From positions 62,001 through 126,000 of the forward strand of contig CAVVYJ010000001.1 of the NCBI GenBank assembly GCA_963752495.1: 64,000 nucleotides of DNA, read 5' to 3'. The notes beneath the pieces were generated by a model. That model saw only the letters and a list, made by a program, of their open reading frames with translations, was not told the origin of the DNA and made no database searches. Position numbers and translations under genes: made by a program. This DNA comes from CAVVYJ01 sp963752495. Lineage in GTDB: Bacteria > Pseudomonadota > Gammaproteobacteria > Burkholderiales > Methylophilaceae. Below, piece after piece: positions 1 to 9,318 of this stretch (its first letter is position 1; every line of letters begins with the position of its first letter).

Positions 1-308
1 TCCGCAGCTACCAAGCAGCGGTTAAGCAAAGCCTCATAAAAACTTGGTTGAGTGGCCAATACAATGACGATTTGAGTGACATTGGATGCAAGAGTTTTGC
101 TTTTAAATGCATTGCTGCGGTACAACAACGAGGTTCGAGGCTGGCTTGATTCTACTACGCCTTCAGAGCTGTCAGTAAGTTTGATGTCAACGATATCGCC
201 ACAGGCCAGATCAGTTTTTTTGCCGCGAGTTACACAGCTGATGCGTTTTTTGTCAGAAAGCAGAACCTCGTAGCGTTTGCCATAGGCCGCAACCACTAAT
301 CCGTACAT
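1..308 (-). CDS. rsgA: Ribosome small-subunit-dependent GTPase A, N-terminal part (runs off the window edge)
   Basis: Translating the minus strand from the ATG at 308 gives 102 codons open to the window edge. The product starts MYGLVVAAYGKRYEV and continues with the RGKK...GDIV pattern of the RsgA OB-fold domain. It then reaches the switch into the circularly permuted GTPase domain (TQIVIVLATQPSF, then LLNRCLVAA). RsgA is a late-acting 30S assembly GTPase; the G motifs themselves lie outside the window. It is the third gene of a leftward group (M48 protease, cytochrome c, rsgA), with 15 bp after the cytochrome gene. A forward ORF at 76-273 is only a shadow of it. Confidence 0.85.
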   Translation of the reverse strand, partial: MYGLVVAAYGKRYEVLLSDKKRISCVTRGKKTDLACGDIVDIKLTDSSEGVVESSQPRTSLLYRSNAFKSKTLASNVTQIVIVLATQPSFYEALLNRCLVAA

Positions 309-323
309 TTAAATTTCACATAT

Positions 324-635
324 CTATTTTTCAAATTTATAGTAGCTTTTATTGAGATAAGCAGCTGTGTTGAGTTCATCTTCTTCAAACCATTTCAGGT
401 CTAGATTGGTATTGCAGGCGCGCACTTGCGCTAATAGGCCTTTGGATGTTTTTACTTTGCGATATTCACGTGTGTAAATTTCTGAACCATCGTCACCATA
501 GCTAGAAGCATGACAGCTTACACAGTTTTTATCGACTAACGCTTTGCCCGCAGCAATATCTGCCTTGGAAAAAAGCTCATTCGCGCTAGCATTAAAGCAT
601 ATAAAAAAACTCAACAAAAATACAATTCTTATCAT
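324..635 (-). CDS. Small periplasmic c-type cytochrome
   Basis: This 103-residue protein has an N-terminal signal peptide (MIRIVFLLSFFICFNASA, likely cut after ASA). It has one haem c site, CVSCH, near residue 40. The C-terminal half carries a W-x-E-x-E-L-N-T-A-A-Y-L-N stretch, typical of the last helix of monohaem class I cytochromes. It is probably a soluble periplasmic electron carrier; the partner cannot be told from sequence. An AAGG ribosome site precedes the ATG. It lies 17 bp after the M48 protease gene and 15 bp before rsgA, so the three are probably co-transcribed. Confidence 0.75.
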   Translation of the reverse strand: MIRIVFLLSFFICFNASANELFSKADIAAGKALVDKNCVSCHASSYGDDGSEIYTREYRKVKTSKGLLAQVRACNTNLDLKWFEEDELNTAAYLNKSYYKFEK

Positions 636-652
636 CTTTAGCCTTGGTTTAC

Positions 653-1906
653 TCAGCTACCAGTATACGCCGCTAGTTTAGAAATGCGAATGCTGGCAGG
701 TGGGTGTGAGTCATAAAAGGCCGAGTGTAGCGGATCTGGGGTAAGAGTAGAGGCATTATCACGATAAAGTTTTACTAGCGCTTCAATTAGATGAATTGCA
801 TTCGCATGTTTTGCTGCATAATCATCTGCCTCAAATTCGTTTTTGCGTGAGTAACTTGCCATCAGTGGGCGTAGTAAAAACATAAACACTGGTGACACTA
901 ATAAAAATAAAATAAGTGCCATGTAATTGCTGGGTGTGGTAACTCCCAAGCCATTATAGAACCACGCTTGACTTACAAGCCAGCCTAGCAATGCTAAACC
1001 TAGAAAGCTTGCAAAAAACAACAAGGCAATACGCTTAATCACATGATGATGCTTAAAGTGTCCAAGTTCGTGTGCAAGCACGGCCTCAATTTCATCGGTA
1101 TTTAACCGACTTAAAAGCGTATCAAAAAATACAACACGCTTGCTACTGCCAAAGCCAGTAAAATAGGCATTGCCATGACTGCTTCGTGCGGAGCCGTCCA
1201 TTACAAACAGGCCTTGTGACTTAAAGCCGCATTTGGTCAGTAGAGTCTCAATGCGAGACTTTAGACTTTCATCCGCCAATGGCGTAAATTTGTTAAAAAT
1301 TGGGGCGATAAACGTTGGGTATACCGCAAGCATAATAATGTTAAAAGCGCTCCAAATAACCCACAAGTAGAACCACCAGTATTGGCCTGCGCCCTGCATT
1401 AGCCAAAGCGCAACAAACAATATCGGCGCACCGAGTGCGATGCCTACCAAGCTGTGCTTAACTAAATCGTTCCAAAACATAGCTTTTGACATTTTGTTAA
1501 AACCAAACTTTTCGTCTACGGTAAAAGTTTTGTAGTAATCAAATGGCAAATCAATCAGGCCGCTAACCAGCATTGCGCTACAAATCACTAGCGCGCCACG
1601 AATAATCTCATGGTTCGGAAGTATATTTCTCCAGGCGTCATCAATCCACTGTAGACCACCGCCAAGTGTAAGAGCTATCAATAGTAAAGCCTGCGCGACC
1701 AGTTCAACTAGGGCTAAACTGGTTTTTGAGCTCGTATAGTCAGCGGCTTTCTGGTGAGCCTCTAAGGAAATATTCTCAGCAAAAGCCGGAGGCACTTGGG
1801 TGCGATTAGCTTTTACATGGGCAATTTGCCTTGTTCCCAGCCAAATGCGCGTGAGCGTGGTGACAAAAAGCAGGGTAATAAAAATAAACGTAAGTGTTGT
1901 TGTCAT
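653..1906 (-). CDS. M48 family membrane metalloprotease (Ste24/CAAX prenyl protease 1-like)
   Basis: This 417-residue polytopic protein carries the zinc motif HELGH at residues 279-283, inside a transmembrane helix region. A downstream NEFEAD motif near residue 355 supplies the third zinc ligand. The N-terminal M48_N-type domain has several membrane segments, and DEKFGFNK at about 131-138 is characteristic of Ste24 homologues. Bacterial members lack prenylated substrates and are generally assumed to act in inner-membrane protein quality control; the substrate is unknown. It is divergent from orn (89 bp apart) and is the first gene of the leftward group ending in rsgA, an arrangement I recall from other betaproteobacteria. 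Confidence 0.9.
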   Translation of the reverse strand: MTTTLTFIFITLLFVTTLTRIWLGTRQIAHVKANRTQVPPAFAENISLEAHQKAADYTSSKTSLALVELVAQALLLIALTLGGGLQWIDDAWRNILPNHEIIRGALVICSAMLVSGLIDLPFDYYKTFTVDEKFGFNKMSKAMFWNDLVKHSLVGIALGAPILFVALWLMQGAGQYWWFYLWVIWSAFNIIMLAVYPTFIAPIFNKFTPLADESLKSRIETLLTKCGFKSQGLFVMDGSARSSHGNAYFTGFGSSKRVVFFDTLLSRLNTDEIEAVLAHELGHFKHHHVIKRIALLFFASFLGLALLGWLVSQAWFYNGLGVTTPSNYMALILFLLVSPVFMFLLRPLMASYSRKNEFEADDYAAKHANAIHLIEALVKLYRDNASTLTPDPLHSAFYDSHPPASIRISKLAAYTGS

Positions 1907-1995
1907 GGTCAGTAATTAAAATTAGGTAAATTAAGTTAAACTAGTGCTATTCTGAAGCAATTCAGCGCAATTGGTTCATACGTATAGCTATTTTA

Positions 1996-2628
1996 ATGGA
2001 AATCATGATGGAAGCCCAAAGTAACGCCGCAAATAATAATGTTAATAACGATAATTTAATTTGGTTAGATATGGAGATGAGCGGTTTATTCCCAGACACT
2101 GACCGTATTTTAGAGCTTGCTGTCGTGGTCACTGATGCAGAGCTTAATGTGCTTGGAGAGTCGCCAGTATTAGTGATTCATCAAAGCGATGCTGTGTTAG
2201 ACGGCATGGATGCATGGAATAAGGGCACTCATGGGCGCAGTGGCCTGATTGATAAAGTTAAAGCTTCTACTTTGGATGAAGCCGCAGCAACGACGCAAAT
2301 GATTGCCTATTTGAAACAGTTTGTCCCGTCAGGTAAGTCACCAATGTGCGGTAACTCTATTTGTCAGGACAGGCGCTTTATGGCGCGCTATATGCCTGAT
2401 TTAGAATCATATTTTCATTATCGGAACTTGGATGTGAGTGTTTTCAAAGAGCTTGCGAGGCGATGGAAGCCGCAAATTTATAGTGGATTTAAAAAAGCCA
2501 GTAAGCATGAGGCGCTCGCCGATATTTACGAATCTATCGATGAGCTTAAGTACTACCGCGAACATTTTTTATTAAATAAGTCAAAAAAATGGAGCGCCAC
2601 TTGGACGCTCCTAGGGAGGAGAAGTTAG
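1996..2628 (+). CDS. orn: Oligoribonuclease (DEDDh 3'-5' exoribonuclease)
   Basis: Orn degrades 2-5 nt RNA oligonucleotides, including the c-di-GMP breakdown product pGpG. The DEDDh motifs are present: LIWLDMEMSG (D25, E27), the middle acidic site in the ICQDRRFM region, and the final H-E-A-L-A-D-I motif. REH-F near the end matches where most Orn proteins stop. Here the frame continues with about 17 atypical residues, ending LLGRRS. Removing one T from the T6 run at about 2563-2568 would end the protein at REHFY, the normal family length, so the tail may be an artefact. The start is uncertain because ATG codons at 1996, 2005 and 2008 are all possible and none has a strong ribosome site. Confidence 0.93.
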   Translation: MEIMMEAQSNAANNNVNNDNLIWLDMEMSGLFPDTDRILELAVVVTDAELNVLGESPVLVIHQSDAVLDGMDAWNKGTHGRSGLIDKVKASTLDEAAATTQMIAYLKQFVPSGKSPMCGNSICQDRRFMARYMPDLESYFHYRNLDVSVFKELARRWKPQIYSGFKKASKHEALADIYESIDELKYYREHFLLNKSKKWSATWTLLGRRS

Positions 2629-2638
2629 CTTTGGAGAA

Positions 2639-2657
2639 GCTTGATAATATATCAAGC
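2639..2657. terminator. Weak hairpin between convergent orn and glgA
   Basis: A 7-bp perfect inverted repeat (GCTTGAT, loop AATAT, ATCAAGC) lies in the 48-bp gap between the ends of orn and glgA. It is A/T-rich and not directly followed by a T-run on either strand, although TTTTTT occurs about 15 bp downstream. It could act as a weak terminator or simply be a stable 3' end for both messages. Confidence 0.3.
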
Positions 2658-2676
2658 ATTAACTATGCCAACTTTT

Positions 2677-4140
2677 TTAACGCAGGCTCCCTAATGTTTT
2701 CTTGTATAAATTTAAATATAATTTTGCGCTAGAAGTCCAACTGACGTCCTTTTCCATGCCATTACTCATTAATTTCCGCCAAGTTTTTTTGTTTTTCCAT
2801 ATGGTGAGTGCACGTTCAATTGTGCCCAAAAGTGATGCGGGAGTGACATTTTTTACAACAAATCCTGTTGCGGTGTTGTTTTTAAGAGATTTTTCGTCCA
2901 AATCGCAAACTGAATCTGCAAGTCCGCCTGTCGCGGAGACGATGGGCGGCGTGCCATAGGCAAGACCGTAAAGCTGATTGAGGCCGCATGGCTCGAAGCG
3001 TGAGGGCATGATAAACATGTCGCATCCCGCCATAATGTTGTGCGACAAGGGCTCGTGGTAGCCAATAGTTACACTAACCTGCAAAGGATATAGCTCTTTG
3101 AGTTTGATAAATTCTGCCTCAAGCGTTTTTTCACCGCTACCCAAAATAGCAAATTGGCAGCCTTTTTCGATGAGTGCCGGCATAATTTCTGGCAGTAAAT
3201 CCAGCCCCTTTTGATGGGTGAGGCGACTTACAATGCCCAACAATGGTGCATCTGCATCTAAATTAAGCCCAAGCTGTTCTTGTAAAGTCCGTTTGACCGT
3301 TCTTTTGTTGGTAATACGTTTGTTGCTATAAGTTTTTGGTAGATGTGTGTCCGTCGCCGGGTTCCAATCATGTGTATCGATGCCATTTAATATGCCTGTC
3401 AGATCCTCATGACGGCTTTCCAATAGTCCTTGCAGGCCAAAGCCGAATGCTTTAGTTTGAATTTCATTTGCATATGTCGGACTGACCGTGCTGAGTTGGT
3501 CAGCATAGAAAATACCTGCTTTGAGAAATGAAATTTGATGATGAAATTCGAAACCATTGATATTGAATTGCGCTACAGGGAGCTCAAGGGTGGTGAGCCA
3601 GCCAGCATCAAAGTTTCCCTGAAAAGCCATGTTGTGAATGCTCAATATGCTTTTTGCGGGAGATTTTTCGATAAGCTTCATGTAAAGTGGAGTAAGGCCG
3701 GTTTGCCAGTCATTACAGTGAACAATGTCTGGATGCCATTTTTCAAGCGGTGACTGCGCGCTACTCAACAAACTTGCTACGCGTGACAGAACGCCAAAGC
3801 GAAGTGCATTATCTGGCCAATCGACACCTTTTTCATCGTTGTATGGACCACCAGCGCGCTCAAACAGCGTAGTGTTTTGAATCGCGATCACTTCAATATT
3901 TGTTTTCGGCAGTTTGCCAATGATCAAATCACAGTGCTGACCGAGTGCAGTTACGTTGGCAATATTTTTTGTAGGACCAAGTTGCGCCAATACCGAAGTG
4001 TAGGCAGGCATTAGAATTTTGATTTCGCCATTGAATTCAGTCAGGCTCTGTAATGCTTTTGGTAGCGCGCCGCTTACATCAGCAAGGCCGCCAGTTTTAA
4101 TTAATGGGAATACTTCGGATGTAACAAATAAAACGTTCAA
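2677..4140 (-). CDS. glgA: Glycogen synthase (ADP-glucose, GT5 family)
   Basis: This 487-residue enzyme extends alpha-1,4-glucan from ADP-glucose. The N-terminal GT5 domain opens MNVLFVTSEVFPLIKTGGLADV, with the ADP-glucose-binding K-T-G-G-L motif at residues 15-19. The C-terminal GT-B half has GIVSRLTHQKGLD and MPSRFEPCGLNQLYG with the conserved Glu. YGTPPIVSATGGL follows near residue 395. Length is normal. It is separate from the main glycogen block at 12.4-20.3 kb but clearly belongs to the same pathway with glgB and glgC. It converges on orn and is divergent from crcB. Confidence 0.95.
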   Translation of the reverse strand: MNVLFVTSEVFPLIKTGGLADVSGALPKALQSLTEFNGEIKILMPAYTSVLAQLGPTKNIANVTALGQHCDLIIGKLPKTNIEVIAIQNTTLFERAGGPYNDEKGVDWPDNALRFGVLSRVASLLSSAQSPLEKWHPDIVHCNDWQTGLTPLYMKLIEKSPAKSILSIHNMAFQGNFDAGWLTTLELPVAQFNINGFEFHHQISFLKAGIFYADQLSTVSPTYANEIQTKAFGFGLQGLLESRHEDLTGILNGIDTHDWNPATDTHLPKTYSNKRITNKRTVKRTLQEQLGLNLDADAPLLGIVSRLTHQKGLDLLPEIMPALIEKGCQFAILGSGEKTLEAEFIKLKELYPLQVSVTIGYHEPLSHNIMAGCDMFIMPSRFEPCGLNQLYGLAYGTPPIVSATGGLADSVCDLDEKSLKNNTATGFVVKNVTPASLLGTIERALTIWKNKKTWRKLMSNGMEKDVSWTSSAKLYLNLYKKTLGSLR

Positions 4141-4239
4141 TTGATTCTCGCGATATTTTTATGAAGGTAGACAGTTTTTCAGTATTATAGAGGCATTCGT
4201 CTCAAATTTATAAACAGGGAAATTAATGGTGGCTTTGCG

Positions 4240-4614
4240 ATGGTAATTAATCAGTGGCTTGCAGTTGGTGCTGGCGCAGCGTTAGGCGCGTGGATTCGTT
4301 GGGGCCTTGGCATTGCCTTAAATGCAAGTATTTTACCGCTTGGTACGCTAGTTGCAAACCTAGGCGGTGGCTTGCTCATGGGTTTGGCGCTGGCTTATTT
4401 TGTCAGCACGCCAAGCCAAAATGAGCTACGTTTATTTGTGATGACTGGTTTTTTAGGTGGATTGACTACGTTTTCTGCGTTCTCGGCAGAAGCGTTTAAT
4501 TTTCTGCAAAAACAGCAATATGCTTGGGCTGCAGGCCATATTTTAAGCCATGTACTTGGTGCGTTGATAATGACAGCGCTGGGATTCTGGCTAATGACGC
4601 TATATCGTAGCTAA
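4240..4614 (+). CDS. crcB: Fluoride efflux channel CrcB/FluC
   Basis: This 124-residue protein has four predicted membrane helices. Signature motifs are GAALGAWIRW near the start, LGTLVANLGGGLLMG, and the Na+/F- pore motif GFLGGLTTFSAFSAE. It works as a dual-topology homodimer that exports fluoride. The chosen ATG is in frame, but a second ATG at 4226 is closer to the AGGGA ribosome-like site and opens only a six-codon ORF. I found no fluoride riboswitch in the 99 bp upstream. Confidence 0.92.
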   Translation: MVINQWLAVGAGAALGAWIRWGLGIALNASILPLGTLVANLGGGLLMGLALAYFVSTPSQNELRLFVMTGFLGGLTTFSAFSAEAFNFLQKQQYAWAAGHILSHVLGALIMTALGFWLMTLYRS

Positions 4615-4616
4615 CA

Positions 4617-4645
4617 AAAAAGCCCGACATTATGTCGGGCTTTAT
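4617..4645. terminator. Bidirectional rho-independent terminator between crcB and rne
   Basis: A 10-bp GC-rich stem (AGCCCGACAT paired with ATGTCGGGCT, centred on 4631) is flanked by an A-run on the left and TTTATTTATA on the right. It therefore has a terminator layout on both strands, serving crcB (+) and rne (-), which converge here. Confidence 0.85.
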
Positions 4646-4656
4646 TTATATAACTA

Positions 4657-7144
4657 TTACTTTTGTGTTTCGACCATCACGAGAGGTGCGTCGGCTTTTG
4701 TAGCATCTTCACTTTTTTTCCAGTTAGGTGCTTTGCGCGGTGCCTTTGGTTTTGCCGGTTCAGCGGCTACTTTCGCAGGTTTTGCATTACCTTTAGTTTC
4801 TACCAATTGCAAACCGCTAGCCGCCAAATCTACAGGTTTTGCAGCCTTTGGCTTGCGTGCAGGCGCTTTTTTAGCTTTACTAGGTTTTTCACTTACTGCA
4901 ACTTCTGCCGTAGCAGGAGCTTCTACAGAGGCAGGTGTTTGCTTAGCAGGGGCTTTTGCCTTAGGGGTTGCCTTAGCTTCTGCGGGTTTTGTTTCAGCAG
5001 GTTTGACTTCTGGTGCTTTGGTTTCCGTAGGTTTTGTTTCTAGCGGTTTAGCTTCCGTTAGGTTTTGAGTAACGACTTCGTTTTCAACAACTGGCATTGC
5101 CTCGCGGTTTGTATCGCGATTACCATCACGATTTTTGTTGCGGTTACGTCCACCACGGCTACGGCGGCTGCGCTCTGGACGCGGTTGACCTGATTCAGCC
5201 GCATTGCCCTGAGTAATTGCAGGTGTTTGTGCTTCAGGTTTCTCTGCGCGTGTGTTCATTGCGGTTGTGTTCAGGGCGTGGCGGTCTTGCTTGTTGTTGC
5301 GGTCTTTGTCCTTGCGGTGGCCTGTCATTGCGCTCTTGATTGCGATCGCGGTTATTGCGATTGCGGTTTCGATTACGGCCACGGTCGCGATCATGATGGT
5401 TATCACGCGATGTTTTGGTTTCCTCAGTTTTAACGGCAGGCTTAACTTCACCTTCACCACCCAACCATTTTTTTATACGGCCTAAGAAAGAAACTTTAGC
5501 AACAGGAGCTGCGGGCTTTTCTTCTACGATAGGTGCAGCAGTTCCTGCAATAACACCTTTTACAAGGGCTTCTGGCGCGCTTGGTTTATTTTCTTCGCCG
5601 ATGCTGTGTATGTAAGCAGTCTCTGGAGGAATTTCAACCAAGTTATAGCTAGGTTTTGCAGTTTCTTCATTTACATCATCAAGCTTTATGCGCGTGATGC
5701 TGTAGTTAGGCGTTTCCATGTGAATGTTTGGAATCAAAATAACTTCAACATCCATGCGCTGTTCAATTTTGTGTATATCAGCACGTTTTTCATTCAGCAA
5801 GAAAGTCGCTGCTTCTACAGGCAATTGCACCTGAATGATTGCACTGTTGTCTTTCATCGCTTCTTCTTGCGTAATACGCAAAATGTGCAAGGCGGTTGAT
5901 TCTACCCCACGGATATGACCTGTGCCGGAACAGCGCGGGCAGGCTGTGTGATTGGTTTCGCCTAAACTTGGGCGCAAGCGCTGACGAGAAAGCTCCAGCA
6001 AGCCAAAACGCGAGATTTTTCCGGTCTGCACGCGTGCACGGTCTGCATGCAGTGCGTCGCGCAGGGCATTTTCTACTTCACGCTGGTTGCGTTGATTTTC
6101 CATGTCGATGAAATCAATAACAACTAATCCACCTAGATCGCGCAAGCGCAATTGCCTAGCAACTTCTTCAGCAGCTTCCAGATTAGTATTAAATGCAGTT
6201 TGTTCGATATCCGCACCTTTGATGGAGCGCCCGGAGTTAACGTCAACCGACACAAGTGCCTCAGTGTGATCAATCACAATCGCACCACCGGAAGGCAAGC
6301 GCACTTCGCGAGCAAACGCGGTTTCAATTTGATGTTCTATCTGAAAGCGCGAGAAAAGCGGAATCTCATCCTGATAAAGCTTTACGCGGGCTACATTACC
6401 AGGCATCACGTGGTTCATGAACTGCACGGCTTGCTCATAGACATCAGGTGTATCGATTAAAATTTCACCAATATCGGCACTAAAGTAATCGCGGATTGCG
6501 CGAATCACAAGACTACCTTCCTGATAAATTAGAAAGGCGCCTTTCTGGATGGTTGAGGCATCTTCAATCGCTGTCCAAAGCTGTGCAAGGTAATTTAAAT
6601 CCCACTGCAGTTCTTCTTTGTTGCGGCCAATGCCTGCTGTACGCGCAATCATGCTCATACCTTTTGGCACTTCTAGTTCAGCCATGGTGTCGCGCAGTTC
6701 GTTACGCTCTTCGCCTTCAACACGGCGTGAAACACCACCGCCACGTGGGTTGTTAGGCATTAAAACCAAATAACGACCTGCAAGTGAAATGTAAGTGGTA
6801 AGCGCTGCACCTTTGCTGCCGCGCTCATCTTTGTCGACTTGCACGATAAGCTCTTGACCTTCTTTAATCACGTCTTGAATGCGCGCGCGTCCAGCATCAG
6901 CCTTATCGTTAAAGTAGGCGCGTGAGATTTCCTTGAAAGGTAAAAAGCCATGACGCTCAGTGCCGTAATCGACAAATGCGGCTTCAAGTGATGGTTCTAT
7001 GCGGGTGATAACACCTTTGTAGATATTGCTTTTGCGTTGTTCTTTGCCAGCGTGTTCAATATCCAGATCGATGAGTTTTTGCCCATCAACAATCGCAACG
7101 CGAAGTTCTTCTGACTGCGTTGCATTAAATAACATGCGTTTCAT
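4657..7144 (-). CDS. rne: Ribonuclease E, reading frame broken near the C-terminal region
   Basis: RNase E is the main endoribonuclease of mRNA decay and the scaffold of the degradosome. The N-terminal catalytic part (7144 down to about 5290) is intact. It starts MKRMLFNATQSEELRVAIVD, has the S1 domain (IYKGVITRIEPSLEAAFVDYG), the catalytic-domain VDVNSGRS region, and the Zn-link CPRCSGTGHIRG. The C-terminal half is an arginine-rich region followed by a Lys/Pro/Ala/Glu-rich tail with repeated KPAE/TKP units, ending APRKAPNWKK...LVMVETQK. The two parts are in different frames. A one-base insertion between about 5240 and 5300 joins HNRNEH to NTRAEKPEAQTP; as written, translation stops at 5234. 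The start has a clear AGGAG site. Expression is probably autoregulated through the long leader, as in E. coli. Confidence 0.9.
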
Positions 7145-7663
7145 TGTGTACTCCTGCGCTCGAGCTGGCAGACTTTTGACTGAGACAAAGGCTCTGAAGG
7201 GGCGCCGTTGCTAGCATCTGGACTATTGTCTAGGCTAGCGCAAACGTTGCGCATTTATAAAGTAATTGCAAGTACTCGCAAAACAAATCGTTTGCTTATA
7301 TTTTTTAGCATTCGCTTTGCTAGTCAACATCACTCACGTGTTGGTGAGAACTGATGATGGGTATTAAAAAGTATCCCTGCGTTACTTAAAATTTATGCCT
7401 GTACCTTAAAATTAATATCTGTACTGGGTATAAATTAGTTAAAATTCGGTCTTCAGTAACCTTTAGTCGCATTTATGTTCTATTTGTCTGCAGCGGCTAG
7501 AGCGTTATTTTTTATCGCTACTTAAAATATGGCGAGCGGTATTAACCAAATATTCTTTTAATCTTTCGATTATGCGTTACTGAAGCTTTTACTTTAGATT
7601 CAGTACCAAGTCTAAGTATAGGCTTTATTACATTTTTAAGCAAAACTTAATGATACAAATTTT
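7145..7663. promoter_or_regulatory. 519-bp divergent intergenic region: rne leader and rluC upstream region
   Basis: No credible ORF lies here. Reading leftward it holds the untranslated leader of rne, with AGGAGTACAC just before the rne ATG. A possible sigma70-like pair on the minus strand reads TTTGCG, 17 bp, TATAAA, at about 7253-7281. Reading rightward, the A/T-rich part (7380-7660) must hold the rluC promoter, but I cannot pick one with confidence. Short imperfect repeats of the form CTGTAC with TTAAAATT occur at about 7386-7425. In E. coli a structured rne 5' UTR is used for feedback by RNase E; the length here would allow the same. Confidence 0.5.
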
Positions 7664-8656
7664 ATGACAGAAGCCCTAGAAAACAAACTTGTGAGTGAGC
7701 ATGCGGCTGCAAAAATCACCGTGGATGAAGCAAGCGAAGGTCAGCGCGTGGATAATTTTCTCGCCAAAACGCTGAAAGGTGTGCCCAAAAGTCATATTTA
7801 TCGTATTTTGCGCAGTGGAGAAGTGCGCGTGAATAAAGGTCGCGTGGATGCCTCGCGCAAGCTTTTGATTGGCGATGTGGTGCGTGTGCCGCCAATTCGC
7901 GTGTCAGCAAAATTTGAACAGAAAGAAAGCGGAGAGCCTGCAGTATCCAAATTTGAAAACGCGATACTTTTTGAAGATGATGCCTTGTTGGTAATCGACA
8001 AACCGGCTGGTTTTGCCGTGCATGGCGGCAGCGGCGTGAGTCGTGGTGTGATAGAACAACTTAGAATTGAGCGCCCACGTGCTAAATTTTTGGAACTGGT
8101 ACATCGTCTGGATCGTGAAACGTCCGGGGTGTTGCTACTTGCAAAAAAACGCAGTGCATTGGTCGCGCTACATGAAATGATACGCAACAATCAGACAGAT
8201 AAACGTTATTTGGTGCTGGTTGCGGGCGAGTGGTTGGATAAGAAAAAGCGCGTAGTTTTGGATCTGCAAAAATATGTACTGCCAAGTGGTGAACGGCGCG
8301 TGAACGTGGTTACAGATAAATCAAAAGACAAATATGACGAGGCGCAAGTTTCGGAAACCAATTTTGCCCTGAAGCAAAGTTACGAAGGCTTTACATTACT
8401 TGAGGCGCAGCTCGTTACAGGGCGTACGCATCAACTGCGTGTGCAACTGGCGCATTTGGGTTTTCCCATTGTGGGGGATGATAAATACGGCGATTTTGCC
8501 ATGAATAAAGTTTTGCAGAAAAAAGGACTAAAGCGCATGTTTTTGCATTCTGCTGAAACAAAACTGCGACATCCGCTCTCCAATGAGAAACTGGTTTTAG
8601 TTGCACCTTTGCCGCTAGAATTAGATCAATTTTTGAAGGGTTTGGATAAAAAGTAA
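7664..8656 (+). CDS. rluC: 23S rRNA pseudouridine synthase RluC (positions 955/2504/2580)
   Basis: This 330-residue RluA-family enzyme has an N-terminal S4 RNA-binding domain (RVDNFLAKTLKGVPKSHIYR, about 28-47). The catalytic signature HRLDRETSG holds the nucleophilic Asp at residue 150, followed by GRTHQLRVQLAH. Length and domain order fit RluC/RluD, and the position opposite rne is the classic location of rluC. It heads a rightward set with a HAD phosphatase (2-bp gap), a Rieske protein and sppA. Confidence 0.92.
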   Translation: MTEALENKLVSEHAAAKITVDEASEGQRVDNFLAKTLKGVPKSHIYRILRSGEVRVNKGRVDASRKLLIGDVVRVPPIRVSAKFEQKESGEPAVSKFENAILFEDDALLVIDKPAGFAVHGGSGVSRGVIEQLRIERPRAKFLELVHRLDRETSGVLLLAKKRSALVALHEMIRNNQTDKRYLVLVAGEWLDKKKRVVLDLQKYVLPSGERRVNVVTDKSKDKYDEAQVSETNFALKQSYEGFTLLEAQLVTGRTHQLRVQLAHLGFPIVGDDKYGDFAMNKVLQKKGLKRMFLHSAETKLRHPLSNEKLVLVAPLPLELDQFLKGLDKK

Positions 8657-8658
8657 CA

Positions 8659-9318
8659 ATGAAGAAAAAGCAATTTGATTTAATTGTATGGGATTGGGAC
8701 GGCACGCTGGCCGATTCGACTGGTATGATTACCAAAGCTGTAGTGGATGCCGCAGCACAAGTAGGTTTACCTGCGCTCGACCCCAAAGCTGCGCGCAACA
8801 TCATTGGGTTAGGATTGCGCGAGTCGATACATGCGTTATTCGGTGATATTCCCGCAGAGCAGGCGCAAGCACTCGCCAAGCAATATACGGCCAATTATTA
8901 TGCGGGTGAGCATGAAATCCCTCTATTTGACGGTGCAAAAGAGGTAATTACAGAGTTGAGCAGACGCGGCCATAAACTTGCTGTGGCGACAGGCAAAGGT
9001 AGGCGCGGACTTAATTTGGCTTTGGATCGTTCTGGTTTTGGGCACTTGTTCCACGCGACGCGTACGGTGGATGAGTGCTTCTCAAAGCCGCATCCGCAAA
9101 TGCTAGATGAGTTGATGGATAATCTGGTGGCAACACCAGCACGCACACTGATGATTGGTGACTCCAGCTATGATCTGCAAATGGCGCAGAATGCAGGCGT
9201 AGATTCGCTGGCGGTGACATTTGGCGCGCAGTCTGCAGATAAATTGCTCAAATATAATCCTAAGGGTATTTTTGATGAATTTAGTGAATTGAGTTATTGG
9301 TTGCTAAATAATGCATAA
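8659..9318 (+). CDS. HAD-IA family hydrolase (phosphoglycolate phosphatase-like)
   Basis: This 219-residue HAD phosphatase carries motif I DWDGT with D12 and D14 and a helical cap domain. The motif II threonine is in AVATGKGRRGL, and motif IV is IGDSSYDLQMAQNAG near residue 160. It resembles Gph-type phosphatases, but the first Asp motif is WDWDGT rather than the common FDFDGT, so the substrate is unassigned. The gene starts 2 bp after rluC and overlaps the next gene by 8 bp, suggesting coupled translation. Confidence 0.85.
   Translation: MKKKQFDLIVWDWDGTLADSTGMITKAVVDAAAQVGLPALDPKAARNIIGLGLRESIHALFGDIPAEQAQALAKQYTANYYAGEHEIPLFDGAKEVITELSRRGHKLAVATGKGRRGLNLALDRSGFGHLFHATRTVDECFSKPHPQMLDELMDNLVATPARTLMIGDSSYDLQMAQNAGVDSLAVTFGAQSADKLLKYNPKGIFDEFSELSYWLLNNA

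Noticed and set aside
2590..2611. GGAGCG...CGCTCC stem at the orn end as a terminator
   Set aside because: No T-run follows it on either strand; kept only as a possible structure.
4141..4239. Fluoride riboswitch before crcB
   Set aside because: The 99-bp leader lacks the conserved core and pseudoknot elements of crcB-type riboswitches as I know them.
4663..5433. Several forward Cys/Phe-rich ORFs opposite the rne tail
   Set aside because: They are shadows of the Lys/Pro/Ala/Glu-rich coding repeats of RNase E on the other strand.
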